Positions 40,220-50,048 of a stretch of DNA of 64,000 bases are shown here, piece after piece. Position 1 is the stretch's first letter. Each line of letters starts with the position of its first letter. The notes below the pieces were generated by a model, which was given only the letters and a program-made list of their open reading frames with translations, ran no database searches and was not told the origin of the DNA. This stretch comes from Moraxella bovoculi 237 (GTDB lineage Bacteria; Pseudomonadota; Gammaproteobacteria; Pseudomonadales; Moraxellaceae), in NCBI RefSeq assembly GCF_000696305.2, contig NZ_AOMT01000021.1, positions 1 to 64,000 on the forward strand, in the 5' to 3' direction. The position numbers and the translations under genes are program-made.

Positions 40220-40531
40220 TTAGCCTAGGGCGATTTGAACATCAACACCGGCCGCTAGATCAAGCTTCATCAGCGCATCGACAGTTTTGTCGGTAGGCTG
40301 TACGATGTCAATCATGCGCTTGTGGGTGCGAATTTCGTACTGGTCGCGAGCGTCTTTGTTGACGTGTGGTGATGTCAATACGTTGAACCGCTCAATACGA
40401 GTCGGCAAGGGAACAGGTCCACAAACTTGTGCGCCTGTGCGCTTTGCAGTATCGACAATCTCTTGTGCCGACTGGTCAATCAGACGATGGTCAAAAGACT
40501 TTAGTCGGATACGGATTCTCTGGTTAGCCAT
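40220..40531 (-). CDS. rpsJ: 30S ribosomal protein S10 (NusE)
   Basis: 103 residues, [26 protein letters not shown] start and [32 protein letters not shown]. It is part of the 30S head and, with NusB, of antitermination complexes. It is the first gene of the S10 operon, behind a leader of about 300 bases. The str operon genes (rpsL, rpsG, fusA, tuf) are not adjacent. Confidence 0.99.
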   Translation of the reverse strand: MANQRIRIRLKSFDHRLIDQSAQEIVDTAKRTGAQVCGPVPLPTRIERFNVLTSPHVNKDARDQYEIRTHKRMIDIVQPTDKTVDALMKLDLAAGVDVQIALG

Positions 40532-41030
40532 GCCAACAAGCTCCTAAATTAAGTGCTTTATAAAACTTCCATCATCAAAAGATGACTTCAGCTATACCAT
40601 TTTCATAATCTTTTGCCGAAAGCTAGGCTTTAGACAAAATAATCCAATCCCTGCCCGTCATGCAAAAATAGCTAGACAGCAGGGGTGTTGTTATAGTGCC
40701 AAAAACGATGCTTCGGCTGTGGCGTTGTCCTTTTTAAATTCTCTATCGTTATTGTAGAGAACCAATTTTTATCAAATTTTGTTCTTTTCAATCACGACAC
40801 AGCGGATTAAAAAGCGCAACGCTAAAACATAATGAGCCCATATTATACATCAAAATAGGATGAATGCAAGGCTTTTATTAAGTTTTTATGAATAAATTAC
40901 AATATTTTTACAAAATATTCTTCGGCGCAATTTTGCTCAAAAAACGTGCTATTTTTATGCACCGTCGTGGGATAATTTATTCATCTCTTATCAATTTATT
41001 TAAATATAATAACATTTTTTATTGATAAAA
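40532..41030. other. S10 operon leader and rng-rpsJ gap (499 bases)
   Basis: No gene. On the minus strand the region from the promoter (40842-40869) to rpsJ holds two stems: TTCTCTA/TAGAGAA (40739-40761, nine-base loop) and CCCTGC/GCAGGG (40649-40684). The first is the stronger. The part from about 40870 to 41030 is AT-rich and shows no clear element, and no good terminator follows rng. Confidence 0.6.
40842..40869 (-). promoter_or_regulatory. S10 operon promoter
   Basis: Minus strand TTGCAT (40864-40869), 16 bases, TATAAT (40842-40847). The -35 hexamer is the same as in the spc promoter. The predicted transcript begins near 40835, about 300 bases before the rpsJ ATG, long enough for an attenuating leader. 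Confidence 0.6.
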
Positions 41031-42533
41031 TCAATCAAAAATGACCTCATACTGTTCTTGGTGGTAATGCTGACTAATTTTAAATTGTATCGTAGCATTG
41101 GTTAGTTTAATGATATCGTTTATTGTGTCTATTTGATTATCCTTTAGATAGTCCGTCATGACCTGACTAGCAATGATTGTAAAGTTATTGACTTTCGTAG
41201 TTTGGCTTGCTAGCTGCAATAATCGTCTGATGATATCAAATGCAATGGTATCTTTGCTTTTAATTATGCCTTTTCCTGCGCACACCGGGCAAGGCTCACA
41301 CAGCTGCTGAGATAAGCTTTCGCGTGTGCGCTTTCGCGTCATCTCAACCAATCCAAGCTCACTGACACCTGTGATTTTAATGCGCGCAGGGTCATTCTCT
41401 AGCGCACTCTGCAGAGCTTCTAATACCGCATCTCGGTGAGATGACTTATCCATGTCGATGAAGTCTAGAATAATGATACCGCCCAGATTACGCAGACGAA
41501 CCTGATGAGCAATGGACTGTGCCGCTTCTAGGTTTGTCTTATATACCGTCTCTTCTAATGATCGCTTACCTACGTAGGAGCCTGTATTGACATCAATGGT
41601 CGTCATCGCTTCGGTCTGTTCAATGATGAGATAGCCACCTGATAACAAATCAACACGCTTTATCAGCGCGTCATTTAAGGCACTCTCTACGCCGCGTACA
41701 TGAAATAACGGCGTATTATCCGTGTAGTGATGAATCTTATCAGCGATGGCTGGCATGAATTCATCTGCAAATGCACGTAGCTCCCTATAAACCATCTCAC
41801 AATCAACCACAATGCTGGCAGTATGTTCATTCGCCAAGTCACGAATGCAGCGAAGTGGTAGCGATGGCTCTTGATAAACAAGCTCATGCTTGGCTTTACG
41901 AAGCTTGGCAGATGATGTACGCGCTAGTATGGTGCGCCACAACTGAAGCAGATAATAAACATCTTCTTCTAGCTTAGCCTGTGCGATATGCTCAGCCGCG
42001 GTGCGGGCAATCAAGCCGCCTTTAAAATTAAGTGCCTGTATCAATATAGCCAACTCACCTCTAAGGCGATTGCGCTCCTTCTGATCACTGAGACGAGTGG
42101 AGACACCGACATAGTTATCATCATCAGGCAAGTACACCAAATAACGACTCGGCAGCGAGATATTCGTGGTTAGGCGTGCACCTTTAGTGCCCAGCTCATC
42201 TTTGATAACCTGAACCAAGATTCGCTCACCTTGATACAGTCTGCGCTCAATCAAATCATCTGGACTTGCTTTTGGTTTGGGCTGATTTGGCTTGTCCATC
42301 GGTGCAGCTTTTTGCATGTCATCTATGTGCAAAAACGCCGTGCGCTCACGTCCAATCTCCACAAATGCCGCCTGCATCCCTGGCAACACTCGCACCACCG
42401 TGCCTAGATAAATATTACCAACCAAGCTCACATCTTGGCATCTTTCAATAAAAATCTCACTCACCACGTCATCAATGATGAGCGCCACACGCGACTCTAG
42501 CGAGCAATGATTAATTAAAATCTCATTAGCCAT
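41031..42533 (-). CDS. rng: Ribonuclease G
   Basis: 500 residues. It matures the 5' end of 16S rRNA and degrades some mRNAs. The S1 domain lies in the first ~110 residues (GNIYLGTVVRVLPGMQAAFVEIG). The catalytic Asp pair is expected in TIDVNTGS and IIILDFIDMD, and CPVCAGKG is the zinc-link that holds the dimer. The RNase E C-terminal scaffold is absent, which separates it from rne. Followed by a 499-base gap before rpsJ, preceded by maf. Confidence 0.95.
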   Translation of the reverse strand: MANEILINHCSLESRVALIIDDVVSEIFIERCQDVSLVGNIYLGTVVRVLPGMQAAFVEIGRERTAFLHIDDMQKAAPMDKPNQPKPKASPDDLIERRLYQGERILVQVIKDELGTKGARLTTNISLPSRYLVYLPDDDNYVGVSTRLSDQKERNRLRGELAILIQALNFKGGLIARTAAEHIAQAKLEEDVYYLLQLWRTILARTSSAKLRKAKHELVYQEPSLPLRCIRDLANEHTASIVVDCEMVYRELRAFADEFMPAIADKIHHYTDNTPLFHVRGVESALNDALIKRVDLLSGGYLIIEQTEAMTTIDVNTGSYVGKRSLEETVYKTNLEAAQSIAHQVRLRNLGGIIILDFIDMDKSSHRDAVLEALQSALENDPARIKITGVSELGLVEMTRKRTRESLSQQLCEPCPVCAGKGIIKSKDTIAFDIIRRLLQLASQTTKVNNFTIIASQVMTDYLKDNQIDTINDIIKLTNATIQFKISQHYHQEQYEVIFD

Positions 42534-42608
42534 AATAATTTAACAGCGCAAATCTATCATAGTAAGTTAAATTCCTTATAGATGCAAGCCTCATCATATC
42601 AAAGACAA

Positions 42609-43217
42609 TCATTCAACATGAGATTGCATCTCATTCATCAATGCCAGAGTCTGTGGCAATGGCAAGCCCACCACATTCGTATAGCTTCCATCAATACGTT
42701 CAACCCATGCCATCGCGCCGCCTTGGATGGCATATGCACCCGCCTTATCAGCTGGTTCACCTGTCTGCCAATAGCGCTCTTTCATCTCGTCTGTCAGCGG
42801 TATAAAATGTACTTGCGTTGAACAAATAACATGCTTTTGATGTCTGATTGCGCCATCTTCAACGATGCTAACACAGACGGCTGTCCATACCTCGTGCGCC
42901 CTGCCTGACATTTTTTGCCACATGTCGAAGGCATCTGCCTTATTGATGGGCTTGGTTAGCACCTCATCATCGATGACACCAATGGTATCTGCTGTGATGG
43001 TCATGGCAGGATTCTGAGTTCGATTACCGTCATCACTTAATATCGAAGCTGCGCGCACTGCCTTATTCTGCACCATTCTAATAATGTACTCTTTGGCGCT
43101 CTCACCAGTCTGCCAAGTCTCATCAATGTCCGCCGCCATCACCTCAAATTCCACGCCTACAACCGATAACAACTCTCGACGACGCGGCGAAGTTGATGCC
43201 AAGATTACCTGTATCAT
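42609..43217 (-). CDS. maf: Maf-family nucleotide pyrophosphatase
   Basis: 202 residues from the ATG at 43217, preferred to 43247 because MIQVILASTSPRRREL is the family start. The substrate motifs are STSPRRRELL near residue 8, TADTIG near residue 75 and KAGAYAIQG near residue 156. This pattern fits the YhdE (dTTP/UTP) group, which hydrolyses non-canonical and pyrimidine nucleotides. It lies 75 bases upstream of rng on the same strand, as in E. coli. Confidence 0.95.
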   Translation of the reverse strand: MIQVILASTSPRRRELLSVVGVEFEVMAADIDETWQTGESAKEYIIRMVQNKAVRAASILSDDGNRTQNPAMTITADTIGVIDDEVLTKPINKADAFDMWQKMSGRAHEVWTAVCVSIVEDGAIRHQKHVICSTQVHFIPLTDEMKERYWQTGEPADKAGAYAIQGGAMAWVERIDGSYTNVVGLPLPQTLALMNEMQSHVE

Positions 43218-43350
43218 GCCAAAACCCTCATTCTTTAACAAAAACACCTAACTTATCCTTGATTAGTGATTTTGTCAATTACTAAGATATGCTACAATTA
43301 ACACCATTTATGATTTCAATTTTTTATTCATTGTAAGATAAGGGCAATCT

Positions 43351-43644
43351 ATGAGCGATACATTATCCAGTAGCGACATTCTAAATGCCGCCAAGCTATC
43401 ACGTCTGGCGATCGATGAAAACCTAGCATCTGACTATGCCAGCGACATCGGCAAAATTCTGGCCATGATGGACACACTATCAGCCGTTAATACTGATGAC
43501 ATCAAGCCCTTGGCAAATATTCATGAAGCCTGCCAAGAACTGCGTGCCGATGTTGCCAACCCCAACATCGATAGAGACGCATTCCAAGCCGTCGCGCCCA
43601 ATGCACAAGACGGTCTGTACCTCGTACCACAAGTAATCGAGTGA
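43351..43644 (+). CDS. gatC: Asp/Glu-tRNA amidotransferase subunit C
   Basis: 97 residues. It stabilises the GatA-GatB complex. AAKLSRLAIDENLASDYASDIGKILAMMDTL is the N-terminal helical half, followed by the DDIKPLANIHE region and the C-terminal DGLYLVPQVIE, which matches the family end. AAGGGCAATCT precedes the ATG. It is first of gatC-gatA-bro-gatB. Confidence 0.97.
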   Translation: MSDTLSSSDILNAAKLSRLAIDENLASDYASDIGKILAMMDTLSAVNTDDIKPLANIHEACQELRADVANPNIDRDAFQAVAPNAQDGLYLVPQVIE

Positions 43645-43719
43645 TCTTAATCTACACCAAATTAACCCCAAACCACCTAACTATAAAATAGCTAGAAAGC
43701 TTATAAAATAGAGTAACTC

Positions 43720-45198
43720 ATGACACAACTACACGAATTAAGCGTTGACGCCATCGTCAAAGGCTTGGCAAATAAAGATTTTAGCAGTGTTGATATTACC
43801 ACACACCTATTATCACGCATCGAGAAGCTAGATGGACAAATTAACAGCTTTGTTACCGCCACTCAAGAACAAGCGTTAAACGCCGCCAAAGCTGCCGACA
43901 AACTGCGCGCAGATGGCGACACTCGCCCCCTGCTTGGCGTGCCAATGGCTCACAAAGACAACCTATGCACCAAAGGCGTGCTGACATCGGCAGGCTCAAA
44001 AATCCTATCCAATTTCGTCTCGCCTTATGACGCAACTGTAGTGGAAAACATCGCCAACGCTGGATTTATCAGCCTAGGCAAGCTCAACATGGACGAATTT
44101 GCCATGGGTTCGGACAACGAAAGCTCGTATTTTGGGGCGGTACACAACCCTTGGGACGCCGCTCGCGTACCAGGTGGTTCATCAGGCGGATCTGCGGCAG
44201 CGGTCGCCAGTGGGTTCATCCCTGTGGCGACAGGCTCGGATACAGGTGGCTCTATTCGCCAACCTGCCAGCTTTTGTGGCATCACGGGCATTAAGCCTAC
44301 CTATGGGCGTGTGTCTCGCTATGGCATGATTGCTTATGCGTCAAGCCTTGATCAAGCAGGCACATTTGGCAAATCCGCCCTAGACTGTGCCTACCTGCTT
44401 TCCCCGATGACAGGACACGACCCCAAAGACGCAACATCCATCAACCGCCCCACCGAAGATTATGTGGCGGACATTTTGGTGGCAAAAACAGACGGCAAAC
44501 CCCTAGCAGGCAAAAAAATCGGCGTGGCAAAGGCGTATTTTGGGGCAGGTCTTGATAGTGAAGTAGAAAAATCCATTCGCACCGCCCTAGCCAAATATGA
44601 AGAGCTGGGGGCCCAAATCGTGGAAGTGGACATCACCGACCCTGCCGTAACGCTTGCCACTTATTATCTGCTCGCCCCTGCCGAAGCCAGCTCAAACCTG
44701 TCTCGCTATGACGGTGTGCGCTTTGGTTATCGCTGCGAAGATCCAAAAGATCTGATCGATCTATATACGCGCAGCCGCTCTGAAGGCTTTGGTACTGAAG
44801 TTCAGCGCCGTATCATCATGGGAACGTATGCCCTATCGGCAGGGTACTTTGACGCTTATTATACCAAAGCCCAGAAGGTTCGCCGTCTTATCGTGGACGA
44901 CTTTAAAAAGGCGTTTGAAAAATGCGACATCATCGCAAGCCCTACTGCACCGACCACCGCCTATAAGCTGGGTGAGAACTTAGACCCTGCCAGCATCTAT
45001 CTTGGTGACGTATATACCATTGGCGTGAACTTGGCAGGTCTGCCCGCCCTATCGCACCCTGTGGGACAAGCGAACGGCTTGCCTGTGGGCTTGCAACTAA
45101 TTGGCAAACATTGGGCGGAAAGCGAACTTCTAAAAACCGCTCATGTGTATCAGGCGAATACCAAGTTTCATCAAGAGATGGCGGATTTGGTGAAGTGA
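43720..45198 (+). CDS. gatA: Asp/Glu-tRNA amidotransferase subunit A
   Basis: 492 residues. An amidase-signature enzyme that releases ammonia from glutamine for transfer to Glu-tRNA(Gln) or Asp-tRNA(Asn). The catalytic Lys is in MAHKDNL, and the Gly/Ser-rich [12 protein letters not shown] and [16 protein letters not shown] carry the two serines of the Ser-cisSer-Lys triad. Downstream, a ten-base inverted repeat and then the beta-lactamase gene intervene before gatB. Confidence 0.98.
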   Translation: MTQLHELSVDAIVKGLANKDFSSVDITTHLLSRIEKLDGQINSFVTATQEQALNAAKAADKLRADGDTRPLLGVPMAHKDNLCTKGVLTSAGSKILSNFVSPYDATVVENIANAGFISLGKLNMDEFAMGSDNESSYFGAVHNPWDAARVPGGSSGGSAAAVASGFIPVATGSDTGGSIRQPASFCGITGIKPTYGRVSRYGMIAYASSLDQAGTFGKSALDCAYLLSPMTGHDPKDATSINRPTEDYVADILVAKTDGKPLAGKKIGVAKAYFGAGLDSEVEKSIRTALAKYEELGAQIVEVDITDPAVTLATYYLLAPAEASSNLSRYDGVRFGYRCEDPKDLIDLYTRSRSEGFGTEVQRRIIMGTYALSAGYFDAYYTKAQKVRRLIVDDFKKAFEKCDIIASPTAPTTAYKLGENLDPASIYLGDVYTIGVNLAGLPALSHPVGQANGLPVGLQLIGKHWAESELLKTAHVYQANTKFHQEMADLVK

Positions 45199-45206
45199 TT
45201 TTGGAT

Positions 45207-45233
45207 TTGGGATAAATGATAAATTTATCCCAA
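45207..45233. repeat. Hairpin at the gatA-bro junction
   Basis: TTGGGATAAA (45207-45216) and TTTATCCCAA (45224-45233) form a perfect ten-base stem with a seven-base loop, nine bases after the gatA stop. There is no T-run on the plus exit, so it is a weak terminator at most. It marks the left boundary of the bro insertion. Confidence 0.6.
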
Positions 45234-45249
45234 GCAATAAAAGGGGATA

Positions 45250-46194
45250 ATGATGCAACGCCGTCATTTTTTACAAAAAACCTTATTGGCACTACCTATT
45301 ATTTTTTCTGGCAATTTATTAACTGGATGCAAAACGAGTTTATCCAATAACCATTTACCTAATGACAAGATAACAAAAAATCCAAATTTATTACAAAATA
45401 AATTAAAAGAAATATTGCCAATTTGGGAAAATAAATTTAATGCCAAAATTGGTATGACGATTATTGCTGACAGTGGTGAAATATCCAGCCATCGTGGTGA
45501 TGAATATTTTCCTGTTAATAGCACCATTAAAGCCTTTATCGCAAGCCATATATTATTACTTGTAGATAAAGGAAAATTGGATTTAAATGAAAAAATCATC
45601 ATTAAAGAAAGCGATTTGATAGAATATTCTCCTGTCTGCAAAAAATACTTTAATGAAAATAAACCAATTTCTATTAGTGAATTGTGCGAAGCTACCATAA
45701 CACTGAGTGATAATGGCTCTGCCAATATCTTGTTGGATAGAGCTGGGGGCTTGACTGCATTCAATCAATTTTTGAAAGAGATTGGGGCGGATATGGTGTT
45801 AGCAAATAATGAACCTTTACTAAATCGCTCACATTATGGTGAAACCAGTGATACCGCAAAACCAATTCCTTATACAAGAAGCCTAAAAGCATTGATTACA
45901 GACAATATCCTATCCAATCAAAGCAAAGAACAGTTGATAACTTGGCTTATCAATGATAAAGTTGCTGATAATTTATTGAGAAAATATTTACCAAAAAATT
46001 GGCGAATTGGCGACAAAACAGGCACAGGTAGTGAATCAAAAAATATCATTGCTGTGATTTGGAATGAAAATAATAAATCTTATTTTGTCAGCTTATTTAT
46101 CACTCAGCCACATGATGGTAAATCCCTTGATTTTAAAAATCAAAAAGATGAAATAATGGCACAAATTGGTAAAGAAATTTATCCATTTTTATAA
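45250..46194 (+). CDS. bro: BRO-type class A beta-lactamase lipoprotein
   Basis: 314 residues. It hydrolyses penicillins and similar beta-lactams. All class A motifs are present: S91-T-I-K94 (catalytic Ser and Lys), SDN at 153-155, E188-P-L-L-N192 (general base region) and K256-T-G. The N-terminus has a twin-arginine (Arg4-Arg5) and a lipobox LLTGC with Cys27, so it should be Tat-exported and lipidated, as reported for BRO in Moraxella catarrhalis. The sequence closely resembles my memory of BRO-1/BRO-2; I cannot assign the variant. It is clearly more AT-rich than gatA and gatB, which fits acquisition. A second ATG at 45253 has the better ribosome-site spacing. Confidence 0.95.
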   Translation: MMQRRHFLQKTLLALPIIFSGNLLTGCKTSLSNNHLPNDKITKNPNLLQNKLKEILPIWENKFNAKIGMTIIADSGEISSHRGDEYFPVNSTIKAFIASHILLLVDKGKLDLNEKIIIKESDLIEYSPVCKKYFNENKPISISELCEATITLSDNGSANILLDRAGGLTAFNQFLKEIGADMVLANNEPLLNRSHYGETSDTAKPIPYTRSLKALITDNILSNQSKEQLITWLINDKVADNLLRKYLPKNWRIGDKTGTGSESKNIIAVIWNENNKSYFVSLFITQPHDGKSLDFKNQKDEIMAQIGKEIYPFL

Positions 46195-46227
46195 CCCATT
46201 AAATTTTTATAGTTAATAGGAAAATTT

Positions 46228-47697
46228 ATGACTAACCAAGCCCCCCTAATTGACGGCTATGAAGTTGTCATCGGCATTGAAATCCATTGCCAATTAAACA
46301 CCGCCACCAAAATTTTCTCGCCCGCCAGTACCGAATTTGGGCAAGAACCCAACACCCAAGCCACCATTGTGGATTTGGGCTTTCCAGGGGCATTGCCTGT
46401 GCTAAATGAAGGCGTGATTGAGCGTGCCTTAAAATTTGGCATGGGTGTCAATGCCGAGCTTGGCACATACAACACCTTTGACCGCAAAAACTACTTCTAC
46501 CCCGACCTACCCAAAGGCTATCAAATCACGCAAATGGCAAACCCCATTGTCGGACGTGGCTACATTGACATCCTTGTAAACGCAGGGCAAAAAGACGAAT
46601 ACACCAAACGTATCGGTATCACACGAGCCCACCTAGAAGAAGACGCTGGCAAATCCGTCCACGATGCTGTGCCACAGATGACAGGCGTGGATTTAAACCG
46701 TGCTGGTACGCCACTCATCGAAATCGTCTCTGAACCTGATATGCGTTCGGTGGGCGAAGCGGTTGCCTATGTCAAGACCATTCACGAACTGGTTACATGG
46801 CTTGGCATCTCGGACGCTATCATGGCAGAAGGCTCTTTCCGTGCCGACATCAACGTGTCTGTACACAAGCCAAACACGCCTCTTGGCACTCGCTGTGAGC
46901 TCAAAAACCTAAACTCGTTCCGCTTTATTGAGCGAGCCATAAAAAGTGAAATTGAACGCCAAATTGACGTCATCGAAGACGGCGGAAAAGTCGTGCAAGC
47001 TACACGCCTATACGACCCTGAAAAAGACGAAACCCGTGCCATGCGTACCAAAGAAGAAGCCAACGATTACCGCTACTTCCCAGACCCCGACCTGTTGCCT
47101 GTCGTTATCTCTGATGAGACGCTTGCCAAAGTGCGTGCCGACATGCCAGAGCTACCGAGCGTGCGTAAAGAGCGATTTGCCAATGAATTTGGCTTGACCG
47201 CTTATGATGCTAACGTGCTAAATGGTAGCCGTGAGCTGTCGGATTATTTCTTGCAAGTGGTTGAAATCATTGGCAAAAATAATGCCAAAATCGGGGCAAA
47301 CTGGGTCATGGGCGAGCTGTCAGGTTCACTCAATAAAAATGAGCTAACCATTGACAAATCACCAATCTCTGCCGAACGCCTGGCGGGGCTGATTGCTCGC
47401 ATATTGGATAATACCATTAGCGGTAAAATCGCCAAAGAAGTGTTTGGCTATCTGTGGGAGTCCGACAAATCTGCCGATGAGATTATCGCCGAGAAAGGGC
47501 TAAAACAAGAAACCGATACAGGGGCGATTGAAGCCATTATTAAAGAAGTGCTTGCTAATAATCAAGCAATGGTTGATGAATATAAAGGCGGAAAAGAAAA
47601 AGCCTTTAATGGACTGGTCGGACAAGTAATGAAAGCAAGTCGTGGTAAGGCAAATCCTGCACAAGTCAATGAACTGTTGAAGAAGTTGATTGGGTAG
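46228..47697 (+). CDS. gatB: Asp/Glu-tRNA amidotransferase subunit B
   Basis: 489 residues. It binds the aminoacyl-tRNA and phosphorylates it before amidation. [21 protein letters not shown] is the family start, followed by [18 protein letters not shown] and [16 protein letters not shown]. The C-terminal tail domain (about 410-485) is helical and binds tRNA. AATAGGAAAATTT precedes the ATG, so translation is independent of bro. Confidence 0.98.
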   Translation: MTNQAPLIDGYEVVIGIEIHCQLNTATKIFSPASTEFGQEPNTQATIVDLGFPGALPVLNEGVIERALKFGMGVNAELGTYNTFDRKNYFYPDLPKGYQITQMANPIVGRGYIDILVNAGQKDEYTKRIGITRAHLEEDAGKSVHDAVPQMTGVDLNRAGTPLIEIVSEPDMRSVGEAVAYVKTIHELVTWLGISDAIMAEGSFRADINVSVHKPNTPLGTRCELKNLNSFRFIERAIKSEIERQIDVIEDGGKVVQATRLYDPEKDETRAMRTKEEANDYRYFPDPDLLPVVISDETLAKVRADMPELPSVRKERFANEFGLTAYDANVLNGSRELSDYFLQVVEIIGKNNAKIGANWVMGELSGSLNKNELTIDKSPISAERLAGLIARILDNTISGKIAKEVFGYLWESDKSADEIIAEKGLKQETDTGAIEAIIKEVLANNQAMVDEYKGGKEKAFNGLVGQVMKASRGKANPAQVNELLKKLIG

Positions 47698-47703
47698 GAT
47701 AAT

Positions 47704-47736
47704 AAGCCCCAAATATCGGTCGGTGTTTGGGGTTTT
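47704..47736 (+). terminator. Terminator of gatB
   Basis: CCCCAAA (47707-47713) pairs with TTTGGGG (47726-47732), extended by weak A-T pairs, and is followed by TTTTATTT. Confidence 0.75.
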
Positions 47737-47752
47737 ATTTATGGGAATAACG

Positions 47753-48278
47753 ATGATTGATATTACAAATTTACTCAGAATTTTAAGAAACCAGAACTCC
47801 ATCTTTCAGAAAGTTTTTTAAAAATATATCGCTCCAATGAGATAACAAATTATAACGATAGTGGCTAAATTGTCTATTGCCAAATGAATTGCTATCGTTT
47901 TGATTTAGAAACCAACATTTATCTTATTCTTAAATCTTGTGAAAAATTTTTACAATCATCACCCATTTGGTTTGATTATTATAGATTTAAGGAAGGTTTC
48001 CATTAAAATTAAGCAATTATATCAATGAAGCCATTCAAGAAATTCAAAATTCAGAAAATCAAACCAATAACCATCATTCATTACAACAAATTTTAAACGG
48101 GCAACTAGAAAAACTAAATGAAGTTGATAAAATTTACACCTTTGAATTAAACCAAGAAAAATTTAGAAGTGCTATTTTAGACCAAATACAAGACCCGATT
48201 GACGAGTTATCCAAATTGATATTTTGGATAGATAAAGGCGAAAATATTCATTTTTTATGGGTGCGAGAAAGTAGGTAG
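47753..48278 (+). pseudogene. Degraded orphan gene downstream of gatB
   Basis: Coding-like sequence passes through several frames. An ATG at 47753 reads MIDITNLLRILRN, a second frame reads KKPELHLSESFLKIYRSNEI and meets TAA at 47866-47868, the same frame resumes as MNCYRFDLETNIYLILKSC to a TAA at 48004, and the last frame (48000-48278) reads SNYINEAIQEIQN, LEKLNEVDKIYTF, then FWIDKGENIHFLW and stops at TAG. At least two frameshifts and one stop break it. It is AT-rich. I do not recognise the family. Confidence 0.6.
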
Positions 48279-48330
48279 TAAAACTGGTGCGTAATACATA
48301 CCTTACTACCAAAAATATAAGGACAAAAAA

Positions 48331-48876
48331 ATGAGTTATGGTGCTTTTGTACATTGTCGCTGTTTTCAAGACGATAAAATTCCAAAACCCTATTTTGCCG
48401 ATTTTATAAAATATGATGAATGTGGTTTATATATTTATTTACCAAAAGAATTAGAAAACAACCAAGAAAAATCGCAAGACATTTTTATTGATTTCTATGA
48501 TTGGGTAGAAATAGCGTGTACTCATAGAAATATGTACTTATCCAATCAAGATGTAGCCAATATTCCTACAATGAATAAATTTAAAAACTTTATTAAAACT
48601 TATAAAGATGATTATCCGATATTATACCAATATTTACCAACAGTAAATGAAGGCATTATACCGCCAAAATTAGCAGAACCACTATTAAAAGAATTATGCA
48701 AATTAGAGAATGTCCCAGAAAGACAGGGGGATTGTGATTGTATCTTACAATCATTAACCCAAGTCGCCAAAGCGTCCATTGAAACAGGAAATCCTATTCA
48801 TTGGTCGTTGATAAATGCAATCAAACCACACCCAATTATTAACCCTTACCAATACCCATTTAACCCATTTATTTAA
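48331..48876 (+). CDS. Orphan hypothetical protein, intact
   Basis: 181 residues, start MSYGAFVHCRCFQDDKI with AAGGA six bases upstream. No signal peptide or membrane helix. It has Cys-rich spots (HCRC near residue 8, DCDC near 139) and a LYIYLPKE strand. It resembles uncharacterised small proteins of similar N-terminus (xxYCRCFQDGK) seen in scattered genomes. A role as an immunity protein of a contact toxin is possible but unproven. AT-rich, bordered by gene remnants on both sides, so probably acquired. Confidence 0.65.
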   Translation: MSYGAFVHCRCFQDDKIPKPYFADFIKYDECGLYIYLPKELENNQEKSQDIFIDFYDWVEIACTHRNMYLSNQDVANIPTMNKFKNFIKTYKDDYPILYQYLPTVNEGIIPPKLAEPLLKELCKLENVPERQGDCDCILQSLTQVAKASIETGNPIHWSLINAIKPHPIINPYQYPFNPFI

Positions 48877-49109
48877 ACAAAATGGTAATGATAAATGGTT
48901 TATGGCGGAATTTCCTTATAAATTTGACCAAGTAGAAAAAGATTGGCAAATTGTGAATATCATATTAATCCCACCTTAAATTCAGCACCAACGATCTTAA
49001 CAAATTGTCAAATCACTTACCAAAATTTAGCGGTGGCGGATTATCGCTTGTATTTTGATAAAAACGAGCGGTTGATTGATGAATTTTTTACCATAAAAGA
49101 GGATGAAAA
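48850..49109 (+). pseudogene. Second gene remnant before the sirtuin gene
   Basis: In one frame the sequence reads HLFKQNGNDKWFMAEFPYKF then DQVEKDWQIVNI and stops at 48977-48979. In the next frame it continues with HINPTLNSAPTILTNCQITY and RLYFDKNERLIDEFF to the sirtuin start, without its own stop before the sirtuin frame. One frameshift near 48960 joins them. The start overlaps the end of the orphan gene. It is probably the 3' part of a lost gene. Confidence 0.5.
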
Positions 49110-49916
49110 ATGCCCACCATCAAAACCCTGCTCCACTCCGCCGATAGCCTACTCATCACCGCAGGAGCAGGCATGGGCGTGGATTCTGGCTTGCCTGATT
49201 TTCGGGGCAATACTGGTATGTGGCAAGCCTATCCCGAGCTTGGCAGACGGCAGATGGACTTTGCCACCATCGCCAACCCCCAAGCCTTCGCCCAAAATCC
49301 ACGCCTTGCTTGGGGATTTTATGGACACCGTTTGGCACTGTACAAAGCCACCACGCCCCACGCAGGCTTTGGTGAGTTATTGGCACTTGCTGACCGCCTT
49401 GATTTGCCTTATTTTGTCTTTACCAGCAACGTGGATGGGCAATTTATCAAGGCAGGGTTTGACGCTGACAAGGTTTATGAATGTCACGGCTCTATTCATC
49501 ATCTGCAATGTGTCATACCCTGCTCTGATAAAATTTGGACGGCGGACGACTTAACGCCTGTGATTGACAATGACAAATGCGAGTGGCTTGGGGAGCTACC
49601 CACTTGTCCTGACTGTGGCGGGTTGGCGCGTCCTAATATTTTGATGTTTGGCGACTTTGCTTGGCAATCTTATCGCACGGACAAGCAAGAAACCCGCCTG
49701 CACAAGTTTTTGACAACCCACCAAAATCCTGTTGTCATTGAGATTGGAGCAGGAACAGCAATCCCGACGGTTAGACGCTTTGGCGATGGCTTTGCCCCAC
49801 GTCTGATTCGCATTAACCTGCGAGAACCTGCCACGCCCCAAGGCGGTATTGGGCTTGGTATGGCGGGCATACATGGGGTAGATGAGATTTGGCGGGCGTT
49901 GAATGCCAATGATTGA
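49110..49916 (+). CDS. Sir2-family NAD-dependent protein deacylase
   Basis: 268 residues. GAGMGVDSGLPDFRG (residues 19-33) binds NAD, TSNVDGQF (105-112) replaces the commoner TQNVD, His126 in ECHGS is the catalytic base, and Cys134, Cys138, Cys166 and Cys169 form the zinc site. The alpha/beta Rossmann part is complete. It is longer than cobB-type sirtuins and of a bacterial group whose substrate is not defined. It follows the AT-rich remnant zone but itself has the host's codon style. Confidence 0.9.
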   Translation: MPTIKTLLHSADSLLITAGAGMGVDSGLPDFRGNTGMWQAYPELGRRQMDFATIANPQAFAQNPRLAWGFYGHRLALYKATTPHAGFGELLALADRLDLPYFVFTSNVDGQFIKAGFDADKVYECHGSIHHLQCVIPCSDKIWTADDLTPVIDNDKCEWLGELPTCPDCGGLARPNILMFGDFAWQSYRTDKQETRLHKFLTTHQNPVVIEIGAGTAIPTVRRFGDGFAPRLIRINLREPATPQGGIGLGMAGIHGVDEIWRALNAND

Positions 49917-50004
49917 TATTGTGTAAAATGTACGTATGACTTTGACAGTTCACAAAATTGTGAAGATATAATAACCCAGATCAAATCCTTTGAATTAAAT
50001 TAAT

Positions 50005-50036
50005 AAAAAAGACCCCAATAAATCAGGGTCTTTTTT
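50005..50036. terminator. Bidirectional terminator
   Basis: Perfect 11-base stem AAAAAAGACCC (50005-50015) with GGGTCTTTTTT (50026-50036), ten-base loop, between the convergent sirtuin and SlyD-like genes. Confidence 0.9.
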
Positions 50037-50048
50037 ATTAATCATCAA

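Noticed and set aside
45264-45764. 166-codon frame antisense to bro
   Set aside because: AT-rich shadow of the beta-lactamase gene with no start signals.
48943-49554. Continuous 203-codon frame running into the sirtuin gene
   Set aside because: Only its first third looks like coding sequence. The rest is an alternative frame of the sirtuin gene, so it is treated as a remnant rather than a fusion.
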